From positions 1 to 9,527 of the forward strand of contig DLYJ01000203.1 of assembly GCA_003447785.1 (NCBI GenBank): a stretch of DNA of 9,527 nucleotides. The letters are read 5' to 3'. This DNA comes from Treponema sp. (lineage in GTDB: Bacteria > Spirochaetota > Spirochaetia > Treponematales > Treponemataceae). A program made the translations under genes and the position numbers. A model generated the notes under the pieces. That model saw only the letters and a list, made by a program, of their open reading frames with translations, ran no database searches and was not told where the DNA came from. Within the stretch, counting starts at the first letter, position 1. The number at the start of each line of letters is the position of its first letter. Below are positions 6,721-9,527 of the stretch, in pieces.

Positions 6721-6731
6721 AAAGTTATTAT
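6716..6731. repeat. Second palindrome at the -10 / start region
   Basis: ATAATAA (6716-6722) and TTATTAT (6725-6731) are perfect inverted arms around AG. The palindrome covers the -10 box and the predicted transcription start. The two-base centre rules out a hairpin loop but suits a dimeric DNA-binding protein. It is built only of A and T in the arms, so chance is a real possibility. Confidence 0.35.
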
Positions 6732-6752
6732 TTATCCATAGGGGGATATCGA

Positions 6753-7172
6753 ATGAAAAAGAATTTGATTTTTGCAGTACTTTTACTCGGTGCAGCAATG
6801 CTCTTTGCAGAAAACTACGTAGTTAAATCTGTAAGTGGCAAGGTTACTTACGAAAGCGCACCAGGCAAATGGACAGAAGTTAAGGCCGGACAGAAAGTTT
6901 CTGATTCAACTGTTCTCAACACTTCTGTTAACTCAAAACTCGTTCTTGTTACCGAAGACAACGCAACTGTAACCGTTAAGGCAATGCAGAAAGGAACAGC
7001 TGAGTCTCTGGTAAAAGCAAATGCCTCTGGTGCTAAAGGGCTTAAGAAAAACCCTGCAAGTACAATTGCTAAAAAATCAGCAGCAGGTGCCGTAACAGAA
7101 AATTCAAAGGGTGTTGCAACAGCTTCTTCTCGCGCAAGTGAAGCAAAGGAAGATATTGAGATCGATGAATAA
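6753..7172 (+). CDS. Secreted FecR-domain protein
   Basis: A 139-residue protein with a clear signal peptide (MKKNLIFAVLLLGAAMLFA, cut before E20), so it is exported to the periplasm or beyond. Residues about 21-92 match the pattern of the FecR domain: VKSVSGKVTYE, then W-x-x-V-KAGQKVSDSTVLNT, then S-KLVLVTEDNATVTV, a small beta-rich fold found in periplasmic signalling and surface proteins. It lacks the N-terminal anti-sigma region and the membrane helix of true FecR regulators, so it is not an iron-regulator homologue in the strict sense. The remaining 45-50 residues are low complexity, rich in Ala, Ser and Lys, ending in an acidic tail (SEAKEDIEIDE). GGGGG at 6741-6745 supports the start. 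Its last 8 bases overlap the start of the cyclase gene, which implies coupled translation and probably a shared pathway, perhaps as a partner or ligand of the CHASE2 sensor. Confidence 0.85.
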   Translation: MKKNLIFAVLLLGAAMLFAENYVVKSVSGKVTYESAPGKWTEVKAGQKVSDSTVLNTSVNSKLVLVTEDNATVTVKAMQKGTAESLVKANASGAKGLKKNPASTIAKKSAAGAVTENSKGVATASSRASEAKEDIEIDE

Positions 7173-9527
7173 AAAGATCCTCAATTTAATAATTGTATCT
7201 TTGTCTGTAGTTGTCAGTTCTTTGTTTTTACTGACAACTACTGATAAAAAAATGAGCGACTTCTTTCAGAGGCCGCTTAAATCGACAGAGGAATCTTCCT
7301 CTGTCGTTATGATTAATATCGATGATGCCAGTGTAGAAAACATTGGAACATGGCCTTTTAACCGCGATATCTACGCGTCTGCACTTATTACAATGCGCGA
7401 GTTAGGTGCTGAATCAGCCGTATTCGATTTAAGCTTTCTGGATAAAAGCCCCGCCAAGGTAGACGAAAACTATGTCTACAATGAACTTCCACAGTACATA
7501 CAAGCCGATTTTGACCGTCTCAAAGCTGACCAGCAGTCTGCAGATGACACTTTAAACAGTATTTTGACTTCCATCGGATACGTTGTGCGCCCGCTGGACC
7601 AGATTCTGGCCAATGAACTCGGCTTTTTCAATAATTCGTATTTATGCTTCAGTTTGAGCGAAGATAAGGTTTCTGAAGAAGAACTTGATCAGATGGAAAA
7701 TTTCCTTCCGCTCAAAAACATCGAAGTTAAAGGCGATACTTTAACCCCGGAATTTTCCGGAGCACTTTGTGCCCTTCCTGAACTTGTTGCAAAAACTCAG
7801 GGGGCCGGATTTGTTAATGCGGATAAAGATGAAGACGGATATCTGAGGCGTCTGCATCCTGTATTGAAATTCAACGGAAAATATTACGGACAGCTGGTTC
7901 TCGTTCCGCTTTTAAAGCGGTTTGGCAATCCTCTTGTTCAGATTTCAAATTCAAGTATTGTCCTCAAAAATTGTAAAATTGACGAAAATACAACCCGCGA
8001 CATAAAGATTCCAAGATGCCGTGATGGTTCCGTTCAAATAAAATATCCGAAAAAGCAGTATGTGGACTATAACGCTACTTCACTCTGGAATATTTATCGA
8101 ATTCACCTTTACGAAGGCTTCTTAAAGGATGTACTTTCCGAGATGAATGAAAACGGCTTCTTTGATTATTTTGAAGGTGACAATCCCTTTGACCTTTGGG
8201 AAGCCTGCCAGTACATGCACAACGAAATAGTCACAAATGGTGAAGATGCAGAAAACGAAATTACATTCGATTCGTACATGAATTACAAAAATTCTTTCTA
8301 TTCGAATGTGGATCTCCTGCTTTCCGGCGCCGCTGAACAGGCAATCCTTTCCGAATCGGAAAACGATGCTGACCTGACACAGTATGTTAAGGATGCCTTT
8401 GCAGTTGCAAAAGAATATTATAATGAATTAAAAACAGGTCGTGCTGAACTTTCAGAGCAGCTCAAGGATGCAATCTGTATCTTTGGTACCACTGCCACAA
8501 GTACAACCGACTTTGGAATCAACCAGTACGAAGAAGGATTCCCTAATCCGGGCGTTCACTACACTTTTGCAAACATGATTCTGAGCCAGGACTTTGTTGA
8601 TGACAGTGCTCCGTGGATCAGCATTTTAATTGCAATTATTCTTTGTCTTGCTTACGGCCTTCTTTCTGACAAAATCAGGGGTACAAGCCGCCAGATTGTT
8701 CTTGGCCTTGTGATGATTGCAGGAACTGCATTACTGCTCTTCCTGTACTTTGCAGTAACAAGAAGGTTTATCGGATTTATAGCACCTGTTCTGAGCCTTG
8801 CACTTACCTTCATAGCAACGACAGTAATCGGCTTTATGACTGCAAGCAAGGACAAAAAGTTCATTACAAACGCTTTCAGCCAGTGTCTTTCAAAGGAAGT
8901 TGTAAACGAAATCGTCGCTAACCCTTCAAGCTTTAAGCTCGGCGGACAGCGCCTTGAAATGACTGCAATCTTTACTGATATTCAGAAGTTCTCTTCTTTC
9001 AGTGAACTTTTAACTGCGAGCCAGCTCGTTTCCCTCTTGAATTATTATCTTACCCGCATGAGTGACATTATCATGGACGAACGCGGAACTGTAGATAAGT
9101 ACGAAGGAGACGCAATCATTGCTCTTGTGGGTGCTCCGGTAAAAATGGAAGACCACGCCGTAAGGGCCGTAACTGCCGCTATCAAAATGAAGGCTGCAGA
9201 AGAAGAGATGAATAAAGAAATCCTTCAAATCGCTTCCCTTGATACAAAACCATCTGATATGGAAGAGGATTTGTTTGATTCCTTTAAGATTCTTGTATCC
9301 AACGGCAAAAAACTCTTTACCCGTATCGGTATCAACAGCGGTGAAATGATTGCAGGCTACATGGGCAGCGAAAACAAAAAGAACTACACCATGATGGGCA
9401 ATAACGTTAACCTTGCAAGCCGTCTTGAAGGTGTAAACAAGCAGTATTCAACCGGAGGTATTTTGTGCAGCGAAGCGACAGCAAAACTTCTGGACAGTTC
9501 AATCGTTGTCCGTAAGCTTGACCGCGT
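7165..9527 (+). CDS. CHASE2-domain class III adenylate cyclase (3' partial)
   Basis: A membrane-bound nucleotide cyclase, with 787 codons visible and an open frame at the right edge. Helix 1 (about 5-26) is followed by an extracytoplasmic CHASE2 sensor with VVMINIDD-x-S, GTWPFNR, GAESAVFD, NADKDEDGYLRR, and IFGTTATSTTDFG (439-451) leading to NPGVHYTFAN. Three membrane helices follow (about 484-500, 511-531, 535-558), the usual CHASE2 layout. The cytoplasmic catalytic domain has metal aspartates D605 (FTDIQKFS) and D649 (DKYEGD), the base-selecting K645 and T742 (KNYTMMGNNVN), and transition-state N749 and R753. Lys with Thr points to ATP and cAMP, as in class IIIb enzymes. Only the end of the domain is missing. 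An insertion of about 115 residues (313-430) lies inside the sensor. The ATG is embedded in the stop region of the FecR-like gene (8-base overlap). No strong ribosome-binding site is close, so coupled translation is likely. Confidence 0.92.
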   Translation, partial: MNKKILNLIIVSLSVVVSSLFLLTTTDKKMSDFFQRPLKSTEESSSVVMINIDDASVENIGTWPFNRDIYASALITMRELGAESAVFDLSFLDKSPAKVDENYVYNELPQYIQADFDRLKADQQSADDTLNSILTSIGYVVRPLDQILANELGFFNNSYLCFSLSEDKVSEEELDQMENFLPLKNIEVKGDTLTPEFSGALCALPELVAKTQGAGFVNADKDEDGYLRRLHPVLKFNGKYYGQLVLVPLLKRFGNPLVQISNSSIVLKNCKIDENTTRDIKIPRCRDGSVQIKYPKKQYVDYNATSLWNIYRIHLYEGFLKDVLSEMNENGFFDYFEGDNPFDLWEACQYMHNEIVTNGEDAENEITFDSYMNYKNSFYSNVDLLLSGAAEQAILSESENDADLTQYVKDAFAVAKEYYNELKTGRAELSEQLKDAICIFGTTATSTTDFGINQYEEGFPNPGVHYTFANMILSQDFVDDSAPWISILIAIILCLAYGLLSDKIRGTSRQIVLGLVMIAGTALLLFLYFAVTRRFIGFIAPVLSLALTFIATTVIGFMTASKDKKFITNAFSQCLSKEVVNEIVANPSSFKLGGQRLEMTAIFTDIQKFSSFSELLTASQLVSLLNYYLTRMSDIIMDERGTVDKYEGDAIIALVGAPVKMEDHAVRAVTAAIKMKAAEEEMNKEILQIASLDTKPSDMEEDLFDSFKILVSNGKKLFTRIGINSGEMIAGYMGSENKKNYTMMGNNVNLASRLEGVNKQYSTGGILCSEATAKLLDSSIVVRKLDR

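Noticed and set aside
1..9527. Mobile element, phage or CRISPR content
   Set aside because: No transposase, integrase, terminal repeats, target duplications or spaced repeat arrays were seen.

Overview
The window looks like chromosomal DNA from a spirochaete, most likely a Treponema. The basis is a cystalysin-like PLP enzyme, runs of Treponema-style exported proteins with short Lys-Lys signal peptides, and a CHASE2-type membrane cyclase. The genus call is an inference from gene content and sequence style. No rRNA, tRNA, CRISPR array, insertion sequence or integrase was found.

Layout. (1) Positions 1-1627, + strand: the end of a riboflavin operon, with ribBA (5' end outside the window) and ribH. 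(2) Positions 1645-2820, - strand: a PatB/MalY-family C-S lyase or aminotransferase that converges on ribH with only 17 bases between the stop codons. Its promoter lies at 2886-2914. (3) Positions 2821-3207: a 387-base divergent non-coding region with promoters facing both ways, an imperfect stem-loop overlapping a 12-codon mini-ORF, and a leader rich in repeats. (4) Positions 3208-6666, + strand: two adjacent paralogous exported proteins, each reading as a predicted N-terminal beta-barrel, a beta-rich middle domain and a transglutaminase-like domain. The downstream copy keeps a Cys-His-Glu set. The upstream copy has Tyr-Asp-Ser at the same places and has a TPR-like C-terminus. (5) Positions 6667-6752: a promoter region with two palindromes. 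(6) Positions 6753-9527, + strand: a small secreted FecR-domain protein whose stop codon overlaps the start of a large CHASE2-three-helix-class III nucleotide cyclase, which runs off the right edge.

How the parts may work together. ribBA and ribH supply the two substrates of riboflavin synthase and lumazine synthase. The right-hand block reads as an envelope unit: two outer-membrane or periplasmic proteins followed by a probable signalling pair. In that pair a periplasmic FecR-domain protein sits beside a membrane cyclase with an extracytoplasmic sensor and a cytoplasmic catalytic domain whose key residues favour cAMP. A link between the paralog pair and the cyclase is suggested only by adjacency and strand. 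The most interesting material is the active/dead transglutaminase-like pair, the roughly 115-residue insertion in the CHASE2 sensor, and the palindromes over the FecR-cyclase promoter.
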